Part shown: in pieces, positions 11,216 through 23,790 of the stretch
Numbering within the stretch: position 1 is the first letter of the stretch
Layout: every line of letters begins with the position of its first letter
Source: Sequoia sempervirens
Taxonomy: Eukaryota; Streptophyta; Pinopsida; Cupressales; Cupressaceae
Direction of reading: 5' to 3'
Assembly: GCA_007258455.2 (NCBI GenBank)
Contig: VDFB02000003.1
Coordinates: forward strand, 44,450,077 to 44,514,076
Length of the DNA: 64,000 bases
Notes under the pieces: generated by a model
Told to the model about the DNA's origin: nothing
The model's database searches: none
The model's input: the letters and a program-made list of their open reading frames with translations, nothing else
Program-made: the position numbers and the translations under genes

Positions 11216-13094
11216 TAGGTAAAATAGTTTTGAAGGGGCCCCGAAACCCTTTACAAGATAGACCATTGCTTCAACATATAATCAAAAATAGAACAAGCAG
11301 CCAAAAACCAACAAACAAACAGCCAGAAAAAGGCAAAGAAAAGAGAACCAACTAGAGATTCTTAAGAATGTTGGCTACTTCAAGGTCACTATCAATGATT
11401 TTTTGATGGACATTCATGACTTCCACCACCTCTTCAATAGGAATACCAACCTTAGCATTAAGTTTGGTCTTGTTATGAGTTCTAGCAGAAGGCCCCGTCT
11501 CACTTGCCATCTTTTGTTGAGCATCAACACTAGCCACCATATCTTTCATTCCATAATTATCCCCCAACCATTTCATGTCTTTCTTATTCAACAAACACAA
11601 ACCCTCAGCTTCATTGCACATAGCATGTTTACTGACCTCCAAAACCTTCTCCATTGCTTGATTGACACACTCCAAACCTCCTTCAAGGGAAGCAATCCTT
11701 TGTTCATAGGAATTTTTCATATTGATCATCTCGTCAACAACCATTTTAAGAGTGTCAAATAACTGATTAACCTTGAGCTAAACATTGTTAACTTGAGCCT
11801 GCACATTAGGCCCCTTAGAAGAAGAGGGTTCTTCAGCATTATTATTCATAGCTCTAACCTGAACATTGGTGGAGTTCATCTCATGGAAAACCCATTTGAA
11901 AATCTTGAACAAGGATAAGGAGCTCTCTTTCACCAAACCAAGATAATTAAGCATAATTTCTCTCCTAAAGTTGAAACCATCCTTGTCTGTCGCATAATCC
12001 TCTTGGGAGTCACTACTGGTAGTATCATTCTCCATGGTCTCCTTCCCTTTTTGATCATAAACATCATCACCTTTAGCCATGTCCTGCTCCAATAACTGAT
12101 CCTCAACACCCTTTGAAATGCCATCATGCTCTTGCGGCTCATCCCTCCCCAGATTCAAAGGAAAATTTCTCCTCTTTGGCCCCTCTTTTAACTACAACTT
12201 AGAAATGTAGGAGACCCCCAGCTGGCCCCTATTAGCCAAATCCTCCTTGCTTGAATTTTCCAAAGCAACCCCTTTCATCTTTTTTCCACCTGACCCCTTC
12301 ATAGGTTTAGACTTCTAGCAAGACCAGACCACCTCTTACTCATCTCTTGTATTGTACTCTTCATCCCTAAAAGAAATAGGGGGTTTATTCTTTTTTCTTT
12401 TCTTACCCTAAAAAATGGTGAGAGATTTCAAGTCAACATCCAAGGACGTATCTGACCCAGGGGTATAATCTTCATCATCAGAATCATCCTTCGACCCCAT
12501 CACATACTCAAAATTCTTCTTCTTCCCAATAATGGAAATATTGGGTTGAGCAGGGATAGTAAAGGACTTGACATACTTAGAGATCAACATAATTAGAACT
12601 TCATGAAGGATAGGATTTTTGGGGTTGTGTTTATGATCTCTTATATCATTTTCCAGAGAAACCAGTAAATAGAAAGGGAATGACACCTTCTTCTTGTGCC
12701 TAAAATGATTAAGAAAAAGAAAATGATGCCTAGAGATAATAGAGAGTGGCCATAGAGAGTAAAATACCTCATTATTTCCTCTACAACATCTCTCCAAATT
12801 GCCTTGATTGAAGTTCGATAATAGCCACCACATTTAGCCCTTTCCAACTTCCTCCTGTCATCATCTTTGAAGAAAGTATCCATGGCCGAACCAGATTCAT
12901 TCTTGTCTCTATAGAATTGTTTCCCTTCAATCAATAGACTAGTGATTTCAACTATAAGATCCTTCGTGATATTAAACTCTTTTCCCCCAATTTGCAACAA
13001 TCGATTCTACCAACCTTCAAGAAATTCTTGTGACATCTTCACATCATGTCCATGCAACTTTTCCATATAAGGAGTCACTCCCTCAACGTCCAAT
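11216..13094 (-). mobile_element. LINE-derived copy A, 3' portion (left of Copia-1)
   Basis: This minus-strand segment carries most of ORF3 and the 3' end of a LINE-derived element. It is the same family as copy B at 24279-26960. The plus-strand left edge GGTAAAATAGTTTTGAAGG then GGCCCCGAAACCCTTTACAA matches the corresponding edge of copy B. The element continues at 19043-19760 on the other side of Copia-1. The insertion lies between 13094 and 19043, with CCAAT (13090-13094) and CCAAC (19043-19047) as a 5-bp target duplication differing at one base. I could not find a long target-site duplication for the whole of copy A. Confidence 0.75.
11352..13089 (-). pseudogene. ORF3 of LINE copy A (main part)
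   Basis: The minus-strand reading is about 580 codons long with a few stops and one frameshift near 12750. The order is: YMEKLHGHD near 13060, IGGKEFNITKDLIVEITSL, EGKQFYRDKNE, SIKAIWRDVVEEIMRY, then HFRHKKKVSFPFYLL, an acidic stretch (DDSDDEDYTPGSDTS), basic KKRKK runs, the conserved FKIFKWVFHEMNSTNV near 11885, a coiled-coil-like segment (RIASLEGGLECVNQAMEKVL) and the terminal EVANILKNL. The first about 26 codons lie at 19043-19121. The same blocks occur in copy B. The function is unknown; by layout it could be a nucleic-acid-binding or gag-like protein. Confidence 0.7.
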
Positions 13095-13503
13095 TGTTAG
13101 TGTAGGTTTTTATTTTCCTATATTCCTATGTTTTTCCTACACTTTAATTAAGCTTTCTTAGGTTATATTATCTGAGTATTATTCTATTTATACTCACCTT
13201 GTTAGTGTGAAAGGGGTACTTTATCTAACTAGTTCATTCTTAACTAGTTCTCCACTAAAGTCCTCTTCACACTGATTAACTTTACATAGGGATAAGGTGG
13301 TTGAGCCTTTAATGACATGAGTTGTCACACCTCATAGGATTCAAACACTTGTCATAATTTGGTTGCATCTATCTCTCCCCTTGGCCTATATAACTAAGGC
13401 ATTTCCTTTGTAATCTCAATTTTCAAGCTGAATATGTCTTTGCTTTTGCATCCTCAATGCTATTTTGCTTCTGGAGCATTTGCATTACTCTCATGGAGAC
13501 TAA
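13095..13503 (+). repeat. Copia-1 5' LTR (recognisable part)
   Basis: The sequence aligns with the 3' LTR at 18510 from TGTTAG to the shared GGAGACTAA. It lacks a ~19-bp stretch near the start that the 3' LTR has. After about 13503 the two LTRs no longer match, so the U5 end expected from the 533-bp 3' LTR is missing or replaced here. Confidence 0.8.
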
Positions 13504-14284
13504 ATTTGGTAGCTGATTGAGCCTTTACAGGCCATTTTTCATTTCTGGGGTCATCTTTTTGTTGATGGGAGCATTATTTTACACTAGATCTACATTTTTT
13601 GTATAATTTAAAGAAAATATGTCATCTGGGTTTTGTTTGCAGCAAAAAAACACATTTGGGTCGTTGTTGGTTTTTGCATGAAGGTTATATATTTTGTAGA
13701 AACTGAATTTCAACATTTCAGCAGACCCCCTCTTCGTTGATAGTTGCAGATTTGAAGACAGTTTTCAAATGCTTCGTTCTCACTCATACTAGTTCCTTTT
13801 CTCAAAAAAAAAATTATTTATTTGGGATATTTTCTTGTGCTCTTTGCACCAGTGTAGGATTTTTTTGGTTTTGATGCAATGATTTTTTAGAAATTGTATA
13901 TTCTTACCCATGACACTGCATAGTTCTCATTTTGAGAACTTTGAAGACTCGTAACTTTCTCATACGATCTTGGATTGAGGTGATTCCTTTCTTGAAAGTG
14001 CATTATTTTTCGAGTAGATCACAGTGGAGTTGTTAGTTTCACTTGAATTAACTCCAGTTTATACTTTCAGCATACACCCAATGTGTGAGAATTTTGTAAA
14101 GCATTGAGATCAAAACCACTAAGTATTATTTCTAGTGGAAGTTGTAAATGCATTGATTATAGTGCCAAATCATATTTGCTTGGGGGGTTCTTTCTTTGAG
14201 TTAAACGGGGGGGGGGGTTGTCTTGTGTATGTTCTCTTCTTTTCAGCATCTCTTTTTTATAACTACTTTGAGTAGAAATCACAC
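13504..14284. other. Copia-1 leader with displaced U5/PBS
   Basis: About 780 bp separate the recognisable 5' LTR from gag. No tRNA-Met-type primer-binding site (TGGTATCAGAG) is visible. The stretch contains an 11-base G run at 14207-14217. It may be a replaced or rearranged U5 and untranslated leader. Confidence 0.5.
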
Positions 14285-15252
14285 ATGACAATCTACTTAA
14301 GGAAAGTTGGATTACATAGGATAACAATGGGACTTGAAACTAAAACTGCTAAAGATGAAGATAAGCCTAAGTGGTTTAACAAATGTGATGAGGCCTATGG
14401 AACATTGTTTTTGTATGTTTCTCCTGATTTACTATTCCACATTGAGTCTTTGAATTCACCAAATGAAATCTGGACAAAGCTAGAAACACTAAATTTGGCA
14501 CGCAAGATTCAATGAGGGGTCATATGTTGGAAAATGAACTAATTAGTTTAAGTCTAGGCAATTTCAACACAATTTAAGATTTTTCCACAAAATTGAAATC
14601 ACTAAGGCTGTAGTTAAAATAATGTGGTATTGATAAGAAAGATGAACAATTGATTCTTAGTATTCTCTCTAAACTAAGTTCAGAATATTTTGTCTTTGTT
14701 TCTACCTTTTATGCTACTAAGGGTGCACTTGGTACACAGTTCACTATGTTATCTTTGGATGATTTCGCTATCTCTCTCACATGGGAACACAATAAGCTAA
14801 TCCAAATGGGCACTCTTAAATCCTCTAAGTCGCATGCCCTAGTTGTCAACCAACGTACAAAAGAACAAAATGGACAAAGTAGTAACAATAAGGATAAGAA
14901 ACAAAAGAATAGCAAGGAGAAAAAGGATCAGATTCTAGTTGCTTCAAAAGCAACCAATGGGACTCAATCTTCTAAGGGAAAAAATCCTAAAAAAGAGAAG
15001 GTCAAATGTGCCTATTGTAAGAAACCCAATCATGATGAGCACAAGTGTTTGAAGAAACAAGTGGATCATTTGACACATATTCTTGAGAAGAATAATATTA
15101 GTGTTCCTGATTCCATCAAACAGAGTTCAAAGGAGGGTTCTCACAAGGCCAAAGACAATAGTAAGGGGAAAGGAAAGGGAAAGGCCCTTGTAGTTGTTGC
15201 TTCTCCACCATCCACATGGGTTCTTGATTCAGGTACTTCACACTGGACATGA
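14285..15252 (+). pseudogene. Copia-1 gag with CCHC knuckle and protease start
   Basis: A frame interrupted near 14515-14650. The first part has a UBN2-type gag feel (KWFNKCDEAYGTLFLYVSPD, then IWTKLETLN). The second part (200 codons) ends in a lysine-rich linker, a CX2CX4HX4C zinc knuckle (CAYCKKPNHDEHKC, near 15009) and the protease motif WVLDSGTSHW (near 15215), keeping the catalytic DSG. Gag packages the element RNA into virus-like particles. The gag and protease frame breaks just after HW. Confidence 0.85.
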
Positions 15253-18200
15253 CTTCAACTAAAGATGAAATTGAATCTATGGATCCATGTTTTATGCCTT
15301 CCATTCTGATGGGTGATGATACTCCACTTGAGGTATGTGGGAGAGGGTCTGTTGATATGGGGGATGACACATTTCAGGATTTTCTTTGTGTTCCCTTATT
15401 ATCAACTAATCTCCTATCTATCTATCAAATCACTCACATGAGTACAAGTAAGAGAGTTGAGTTTACTCATGATTTAGTGGTGATTCATGAGATGCAGAAT
15501 GATTCTACAGTTGCAGTTGGAAGAATAGATCATCAGTCTTGAATTTATTTGCTCCCTCACTTTGTTCCTAATCCCCCCTCGACTATTCTACACACTCATT
15601 TAGATGATGTGAGTAATTTATGGAATCAGTGGTTTGGACACTTGAACTACCATTATTTGCAGTAGCTCAACAAACATGATATGGTTACAGGATTGCCTAC
15701 AGTTCACTTTTCTAAAGGTATTTGTCATGGTTGCATTCTTGGAAAACATCCTGAAGAGAATTTTGACAAAGGAAAATATTGGAGAGCCTCACATCTTTTG
15801 GAGTTGGTACATAGTGATTTGGCAAGACCATTTCCACAACCATATTTCAGTAAAGCTCAATATTTTTTGACATTAATTGATGATTTCTCTAGGTACACCA
15901 TTGTGTACTTTCTCAAGCAAAAGTTTGAAGTCTTCAATTCATTCTTGGAGTATAAGGCTTTTGCAGAGAAAAAAATTGGAAAATCTATCAAAGTTCTATG
16001 TACTGATAAGGGGGGAATATGTCAACCATAGATTTGTGCAGTGTTGTGCTTCAGAGGGCATTGATTTGCAGCATGCAATCCCCTATAGTCCTCAGCAGAA
16101 TGGAGTTGCAAAATGAAAGAATCGGTCCTTGAAAGAGATGGATAATTGTATGATTCACTCCAAGTCTTTGGCACTACCTTTCTGGAAAAATCCATTGACT
16201 GTGCGTGTTATATCCAAAACTGCATTTTCCATAAAGTTGTGAAGGGGGTAACTCCTTTTCAAGCTTGGACTAGTCAAAAATCGTCAGTTAAGCACTTTTG
16301 AGTGTTTGGCTCTAAAGCATGGGCTCAAATTCCAGCAGAGAAACATAAGGCTATGGATCCGCAGAGCAAGCCTTGCATATTTTTTTGGCTACCCAAATGA
16401 TGTCAAAGGCTATAGGCTTCTTCATCCTACCAAACATGAGTTGTTCATTGAGAGGAGTGTTCAATTTGAGGAGAGTACTTCTAGTCCTTCTATTGACACT
16501 TCTCCTACCACCATCATCTCGGAGTCCTTCTATCATGATGATAGTTCTTCAGAGGTTCATAATACTTTAGATCATGATGAGGATTCTTCTTCCTCTACTT
16601 CAGATGATGATAGTGATCATGAGGATGCACATAGTTCATCTTTAGAGGATGATGATTCTCCTCCTTCTCTAGCCATAGGGCATATTTAGGCTCGTCAGAA
16701 TTTTTAGTCAGCAGGTGATTGGGTAGGGGATCCATCAGATCATAGTTTCATGATGCACCACATGCCTTCCTTGCTTCAGCTTCTAATCCATATACTTTTC
16801 AAGAAGCTTCTGGTGTCCCCCAGTGGGATGCAGCCATGCAGGAAGAGTTCAGTTCCTTGGAGAGGAACCACACCTAGGATCTTGTCCCACTTCCTAAGGG
16901 AAGAAAACTTGTTCAATGCAAGTGGATCTTTTGAACAAAATATGCATCAAATGGGTTAGTTGACAAGCATAAGGCTCGCTTGGTTTCCAAAGGATTCTCC
17001 CAAGTTCCAGGGATTGACTACTCTAAGACTTTTGAACTAGTCGCCAAAATGAATTCCATCTGACTTGTTCTTGCCATAGTTGCAGCACATAGATAGGATG
17101 TTCAGCAGATGGATGTGAAGAGTGTTTTTCTTCATTGTGATCTTCAGGAGGAGATATACATGGAGCAGCCATAGGGGTTTGTTCAGTATTCTTCACTTGT
17201 GTGTCATCTTTGAAAGTCTCTATATGGCCTTAAACAGGCTCCTTGGGCTTGGTACGCCAAGATGGACTCCTTCCTTCTGACAATGGGATTCACTCAATGC
17301 CATTCTAATACTAATTTCTACATATTGTAGCAGGATGATACTCACACCTTCTTGGTTCTCTACGTCGATGACTTGTTGATCATAGGGAGTCACTCATCCA
17401 CTATTCGAGCAGTGAAAACTGCCCTTCATGATCAGTTTTTGATGTCAAACTTGGGCTTGTTGCACTACTTCTTGGGGATTGAGATCACTCAATCTTCCTC
17501 AAGTATCACTCTTGCACAATCTAAGTATGCACTTGACATGCTCCAGAGGTTTCACATGGTTGATTGTAAGCCTATTCCAACTCCATTTTTGTCAGGGGTC
17601 AAACTTGAGGCTAAGGGTTCTTCACCCTTGGTTGATGGCACTTTGTATCGACAATTTGTTGGTAGTATCATCTATCTAACTCATATGAGGCCTAACATTT
17701 CATATGCAATAGGTATGGTCTCTCGATTCATGTAGGAGCCACATGAGCTGCACTGGAAAGAAGCTAAGTGGATTCTTCACTACAACAAGGGTACTCACAA
17801 TTATGGGATTCATTATGTAGCGGGTGTGGATTTTTCCTTGGTGGGACACATAGATTCAAATTGGGTAGGTGATTCTCAGGATCGAAAGTCTACTTTAGGG
17901 TATTGCTTCTCCCTTGGTTTCGGTCCATTTTTTTGGACGAGAAAGAAGCAGTCTGCTATTGATCTTTCATCTACAGAGGCTAAGTATCGAGGAGTAGTTA
18001 ATTCTGCTACTAAGGCCATCTAGCTTTAGAACATTCTCACTGAGTTTGGCATTCCCTTTTGAAATCCCACAGTCATCTATTGTGACAACTAGAGTGTGAT
18101 TCAGATCTCTCACAATTTGGTCCATCATCAACAAACCAAGCACATTGAGATCCACATGCACTACATCTGGGATCTGATTCATAGTGAGATCATTGATCTC

Positions 18201-18278
18201 AAGTACTATCTGACATCAGATCAGACTGCAAACATCTTCACCAAACCCTTCACTAAGAGCAAGTTCCTTCATTTGTGA
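15253..18278 (+). pseudogene. Copia-1 pol: integrase, RT, RNase H remnants
   Basis: Integrase: GICHGCILGKHPEENFDKGK near 15717, then LTLIDDFSRY and CTDKGG near 16000, broken by stops. Reverse transcriptase: DVKSVFLHCDLQEEIYMEQP near 17112, KSLYGLKQAPWAWY near 17215 and the active-site LYVDDLLIIG near 17358. RNase H: NWVGDSQDRKSTLGYCFSLG near 17858, SSTEAKY near 17968 and QTKHIEI then TSDQTANIFTKPFTKSKF near 18140-18270. Stops are frequent, many being TAG where copia proteins normally have tryptophan or glutamine. The copy is dead. Confidence 0.9.
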
Positions 18279-18500
18279 GCTTTATGTGGGGTGCGGTTGT
18301 TGTCATCCATGGGGGGGGCTACTTAGTCCTTATTTTCTTATTTTCATCTCTCTTTTGGGGAGGAGTTTTGTCCCACTGGGTTTTCTCCTTTTCTCTGGTT
18401 GTGAGATAATTTTTTGCATTGCATTTATACATAGGTACCTAATATGGCCTCATTTTTTAGGACCCATCTTCTTTTATGTACATCCTCCTAAGTTGTACTT

Positions 18501-18509
18501 AAGGGGGGG
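18501..18509 (+). other. Copia-1 polypurine tract
   Basis: AAGGGGGGG abuts the 3' LTR start at 18510. It would prime plus-strand DNA synthesis. The same CTTAAGGGGGG-type tract appears in reverse orientation beside the left LTR of Copia-5. Confidence 0.8.
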
Positions 18510-19042
18510 TGTTAGTATAGGTTTTTATTTTCCTAGTTGGGTTATTTATTTTCCTATATTCCTAGGTTTTCCTACACTTTAATTAAGCTTTCTTAGGTTA
18601 TATTATTTGAGTATTAGTCTATTTATATTCACCTTGTTAGTGTGAAAGGGGTACTTTATCTAACTAGTTCATTCTTAACTAGTTATCCACTAAAGTCCTC
18701 TTCACAGTAGCTTAACTTTACATAGGGATAACTTGGTTGAGCATTTAATGACATGAGATGTCACACCTCATAGGATGCCAACACTTGTCATAATTTGGTT
18801 TCATCTATCTCTCCCCTTGGCCTGTATAACCAAGGCATTTCCTTTGTAATCACAATTCTCAATATGAATATGTCTTTGCTTTTGCATCCTCATAATGCTA
18901 TTTTGCTTCTGGAGCATTTGCATTACTCTCACGGAGACTAACTCTATGTTGCTATTTTGATCTTATTTCATTTTCTTTCACAGTTTCATATCTATTTATT
19001 TGCACTAGTTTTCTCGGTTATTCATCTTTTTAGATTCTAACA
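18510..19042 (+). repeat. Copia-1 3' LTR (533 bp)
   Basis: It starts TGTTAG, ends CTAACA, and matches 13095-13503 over its first ~420 bp. A CTTGGCCTGTATAACCAAGG-like segment near 18820 could be the promoter TATA region (inference). Confidence 0.85.
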
Positions 19043-19121
19043 CCAACAACCTCCAAACCTTCTTACTGGCTTTCATAATATCACAAGATTTTGGCTCAAT
19101 TATGTTTTGATCACCCCCCAT
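19043..19121 (-). pseudogene. ORF3 of LINE copy A, N-terminal codons
   Basis: The minus-strand ATG at 19121 starts MGGDQNIIEPKSCD, matching MGGDRNRAEPKSCD at 26366 in copy B. The frame reaches the Copia-1 insertion point and continues in phase at 13089, where it enters the YMEKLHG block. Confidence 0.75.
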
Positions 19122-19380
19122 AGTTGCAACAAACCTCTAGAACTTGCAAAGAAAAAAAAAAGGAAACCTTAAAAAAAAATAGCTCTCCAAATACCCACAA
19201 TCCATGTGGATTGGAAAAGATAGCAGAGAGGAATTATGGAAAATTAATTCTTATTCATTTGAGCCTCCAACCCATTAGAATACTGCATGGCCTTTCCTCT
19301 AAGATATTTACACCTCAGAAGGAAATGTCACGTTAGGAGCATCTGACAAAATTCCATCACAAAATTAAGGACCCCCCATC

Positions 19381-19760
19381 TCAACACCTTTGTAATTCAT
19401 GATGAATTATCGAATGTGCTTCCAGGGGTAGAAGGTTGTGTTCTCCCCATTCCAAATAATCATTCACCCCATAATTGGTGAAAAAATTAGCAAGCCTATT
19501 CCCCTCTCTATAAACATGAGAGATAAAACATTGGTCAAATGAATCCAAAATATTTAATGCATCATTGATAAGGGCTTCCACCATCCAAGAGGGATGAGAA
19601 ATATTCCTAAGGTTAATGATAATATTGAGGGAATCACCCTCAACCCATACCTTATCATAACCCCTAGATTGAGCCAACTTCAAACCATGATAGGCTGCAG
19701 AAGTTTCCAATATTAACGATTTTTTAGTCAAAAGTAGGTTCAAGTTTATGTTTCTTAAAA
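19381..19760 (-). pseudogene. LINE copy A RNase H domain, C-terminal half
   Basis: The minus-strand frame has ETSAAYHGLKLAQSRGYDKV (the usual second catalytic Glu), then WVEGDSLNIIINL (third catalytic Asp) and SHVYREGNRLANFFTNYG. The last motif normally reads NxxAD; here the Asp is Asn, so catalysis would be impaired. Everything upstream (endonuclease, RT) is absent, as expected of a 5'-truncated LINE. About 260 bp separate its stop from the ORF3 start. Confidence 0.8.
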
Positions 19761-19764
19761 AAAT

Positions 19765-20805
19765 TTAACAAATGTAGGTCTTTTTGGTGGACAATACTAT
19801 TGCATCAAGAAGCGATTCAAAATAAAATTTATAACAATTTGCTTCAACATTGAGGAAAAATTCAATGTAATGCATAAGGAGGTATCTTCTTCATATACTT
19901 TTATCTCTTGATTTATAATCTTGCATTTGATTTCAAAGAATGATCAATTGACTTTGTTGTTCATGTTGTTTATAATCCATACTTTTCTAAATTTATATGT
20001 AGGCATTTCTCAAGACAATCTTTGAGTAGGATGTGAGGTTCAATGGAAATGCATCTAGCATTGGAGTTCATGTTGCTTTCATTGTTCAATTAACTTGACT
20101 TGGTGTTTTTTCTATTTTTTAATAGCTTTTGTAATATTGCAATGCAAGTGTCTTTGAGAGTAGCAATGATTTGAGATGTGCATTATGGAGCGAGGATATT
20201 AGGGGAACATATTAGTTGTGTATCTACAATAGCTTGATAGCAAGATGCATTAAAGTATTTGTACATGAGGACATCGATAAAATTATATGGGCATTATTAG
20301 TTGTATTGATGATTATGATTGTTAAAAGATGATATAAGACGTATTTGTACATGAGGACATGAAAAATATGATATACAAGTATTATTGGTTACATTGATGG
20401 TAGAATGTATGCAAAATATGATGATTATGAATGTCAGGTGTATGTTGAAAAATGTCACATGTATGTGTAATCACCATCAAGTGTGTCGAACGTATGTAAA
20501 TAATGATGATTATGATGAAAATATGCATAGACTAGCAAATATTATGCATATGCACCTACTTATGTATATTCACAAATGTCACATGTATATATTTTCACAT
20601 CAAAATCACTCACACATTCCTACATTGGTTCATGTTGGCACCTACTTAATATTCAAGCAATACTGATGATTTTGGACTTCTCTTTTAGATTGCACCTCTC
20701 TCTCAGCAACATTAATTAACCTCCTTTTCTTTTGACGATAAAATATTCTTCTTATCTTTTAATTCCTTTTTCTAAGTGGTTAATTGTAGTCTTATATCGT
20801 TTTGC
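19765..20805. other. Intergenic, nothing recognised
   Basis: AT-rich. GTATTTGTACATGAGGACAT occurs twice about 89 bp apart (near 20257 and 20342), a short partial duplication. An ATG/Met-rich open frame at 20385-20666 is low complexity and not supported as a gene. Confidence 0.45.
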
Positions 20806-21282
20806 TTAAGTTTTAGCCCTTCCAACTATTGCTTTTGCTTCTACAAGTTGACAATCCACACATTTTTCCTTATCCCCACTACTCTTACCTGTTAGCACCC
20901 CCTGGTATTCCATTTGATGATCTTCTAACTTCTTTTTCATATCTTTTACTTTAAGCTTTGGAGCAACTGCTCCTTCATCAACCCTTAGGATAGTAGCATC
21001 CATTTCTTGGATAGAGTTTTCAATGTCTTGAATACTTTTATATAGCTTTGCAGCGGCTTTTTGATCAACTTTGGGAGTGTATTTCTTATTATAGAATACA
21101 AATGTTTCTTTTAACAAGTTCCTTGAGTATAGTGGAGGAACTAGTAGTTTTCCTTCTATTTTAGTTCATGAGGTTCCTACATAACTAGAGAGCATGCCAA
21201 TGACATATGAAATGCCAAGCCTGGAGTGAATCAAATAATTGAGATTGTCATTAAAATATGAATATCTAGTAGCAACAACTAA
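20806..21282 (-). pseudogene. Unknown coiled-coil fragment with one stop
   Basis: On the minus strand one frame runs about 160 codons from MLDSPLVVATRYSYFNDNLN through a single TGA to the end. After the stop it has LYKSIQDIENSIQEMDATIL and DMKKKLEDHQMEY, a plausible coiled coil, and ends KCVDCQLVEAKAIVGRAKT. I do not recognise the family. Composition and length suggest a real protein fragment, possibly one exon of a gene or a captured piece, but there is no supporting context. Confidence 0.35.
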
Positions 21283-21299
21283 TGGTGAATCTAACATCT

Positions 21300-23790
21300 C
21301 ACCTAATTTTTGACTTTAGATAGAAAATCAAGTGTATTTTTTTACTATACAAGGTAGATCTTGGATGTAAAGTGATAGAGCTTAATCCCACAAAAAAAAG
21401 CTCAAAAAAATCAAGTTAGTCATCAAATAACCATAACCAAAAGCTCAATAATCTCATTAATGGTGTCTTTGTCAAAACCATAACCATCATCATATGGATT
21501 ATATTTTTGGTGTCTTGGTTGAAGGTTTAGATTGATTTAATTTGGTATTAATGGGATATTTAGGCTTGATTTAATAGTTTAAGGATGGATTAAGGTTTGG
21601 TTTGGATTAATTGGGATAGGGAGATATGGTCTAAGGTTATTATGGACTACTTTTATAACATTATTTTGAATCTTTCTTGATGAAAATATGTGATTTGTTA
21701 ATGAATTATAAAAATGAAGTGTGGCATGCTCTATTGCTAATTTATTCATATTGTATTATGCCAAAATTTGCATTCCATGTCATTTGTTTTGATGCACTAA
21801 TTTCAAAAGGAAAATTGAAATTGAAATATTCATCATTGCTAAAGGGGAAATCTAACTTTATTGAAAGGATAAATACCAAAATGAAACTATATAGACTAAG
21901 GATGTTAACGGATCAAGGAATCAAAGGGTAAAGGATGTTTCAACTAAAGAGACTAACAATAAAGGGATCAAATTTGGTGAAGTTTCCCAAGGAAACCAAA
22001 TTTAACAATAGTATAACATGAGTGAAAATGATATGTAATTTATAAACTATTAAAGTAAAAGATTGCAAGAAATCAATAGATATAACTTGTTATCCATCAT
22101 AGCTCAACCTTTATAAAGTGATTATGCATTCAAATTTTAAGTTTCAAAGTAGGAAAACATGCACACAACGAAAAAAATATGTCGAATATCAATTTATATA
22201 TATATAAGTGTAGAGTAATTGCATATATACATATACAAATTTGGAATATATGCCAACTCAAAACAATATTTACAAAATGTGGCATATGCCATTTCTTGGT
22301 CTATATATACAATTTATATCTCAAATGGCTACATGCCATGTCAATAAAATCCTTATCTTGTAGTTGATCATCAAAATGTAGCCTATTCACGCCACTTGAT
22401 GGATGAGAAATCGCATGCACAAAAAAAGTTCAAACCACAAATTGGATTAATTAGCTCAATAGTAAATAACTTAGACTACTAAATAGAAACTTATCTACTA
22501 TTTTTTATAACTTTTAGAGTAACATCTAATCACTATACTAAACTATAAATTCAATTCAAATTCAATTCTTCATTACCTCAAGCATTTGTTCTCGGGTTGA
22601 CATATGTTCAACAAATGATACCATCCCTTAGGATGCTCAAGAGTCCTACCTTATTGAAATGGTAGAGGATCCACATATGTGGATTGGGGAACACTCTATA
22701 AGAAGAAAAATAAAATTGATAAAATTAATATAATTATTGACAAATAAACATAAACTAAGCAAATATGTACATATATATCTAGAAACTTATATATCTACTA
22801 GATATAAAAAAAACCATATACTCGAATCGGTGATGCAAATGAGATTGTTTGAGAACTCATCATGGTGAAAGGTGTCACATCAATCACATCTAGAGTACAC
22901 TGCAAAAGTAAAATAAAATCAAGATATAAATTAGTATGTATTAAATTAATCATTATTTAAATGATGTGCGTATAATAAAAAAGTTTTACATGCACAAAAA
23001 TTATACCAATGTGTGTAGGCCAAATTCAATGATTGAAATAGTACCATGATGTACTTATCTAATATGATCGTTGGTCATCAACTATTCATTCCCACTTAAA
23101 TATACATTAGTAACATGTACTATTTGTTATAATAATTTTAAATGAAATGCACTATGATATAAATTTAAGTTTTACCTATACAAAAGATTGTTGTTGTTGC
23201 TTCTCATCTCCAACCATGGACGGTATTGCATTTGTTCCTTCCTCATACATCTCCACTTCATTTGTAGTATGCATTGTTGCCTCATCTCCTCCAAGTGACA
23301 CATCATGCACCTCATACTCATATGTGTCTAGGGGAGGCTCATCCTTATCTCCCATAGGACCTAGACATATATGGTTGCACATACTACAATGATGATGCAC
23401 ACAAATATGTGTAGATGACGATGTTGCACCAGCATCAAATGAAGCATGAGGAGTATCACTATCAAGTAGTTGGGAAAACTATGAGGACTATGTAATCAAA
23501 TGGTTAGTCAAAGAGTGTATGGCCAAGAGACTTGTTGGGTCATATCAACAACAATGTCTGGATAGGGTGCTAGAGGTAGGGGAGGAAGACAAGGAGGGGG
23601 AACATAGGGACCTTGTATCATACACATTTCCCTAGGGCTATCTTGGGGCATTCCCATACGAGCTCCCTAAAAAATGTTTGAAATAAAAATAGTTGACATG
23701 TTTTCCTAAAACAAATTTTACATATAATTTGTAGAGAAAATAAAGAGGGGCATCAATATTGTTGTCGGGCGGTTTATCAAACACCATCCA
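21300..23790. other. Intergenic, nothing firmly recognised
   Basis: AT-rich sequence with TA-rich runs near 22195 and 22750. Open frames at 23147-23400 on both strands overlap each other and carry no motif. No LTR ends or TIRs were found. Confidence 0.4.

Larger units (their letters stand above)
13095..19042 (+). mobile_element. Ty1/copia element Copia-1, inserted in LINE copy A
   Basis: A ~5.9 kb plus-strand copia element. It begins TGTTAG at 13095 and ends CTAACA at 19042, which are perfect 6-bp inverted ends. It is flanked by CCAAT/CCAAC. The order gag, CCHC, protease, integrase, reverse transcriptase, RNase H is the copia order. All coding parts carry stops, so it is not autonomous. Removing it, with one target copy, leaves the LINE ORF3 frame continuous across the junction, which independently supports the boundaries. 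Confidence 0.9.

Noticed and set aside
11403..11762. Plus-strand ORF at 11403-11762 and similar ones at 25179-26453
   Set aside because: Antisense shadows of the LINE ORF3 copies.
14207..14217. 11-base G run as a polypurine tract
   Set aside because: It lies upstream of gag, not beside a 3' LTR; the real Copia-1 tract is at 18501-18509.
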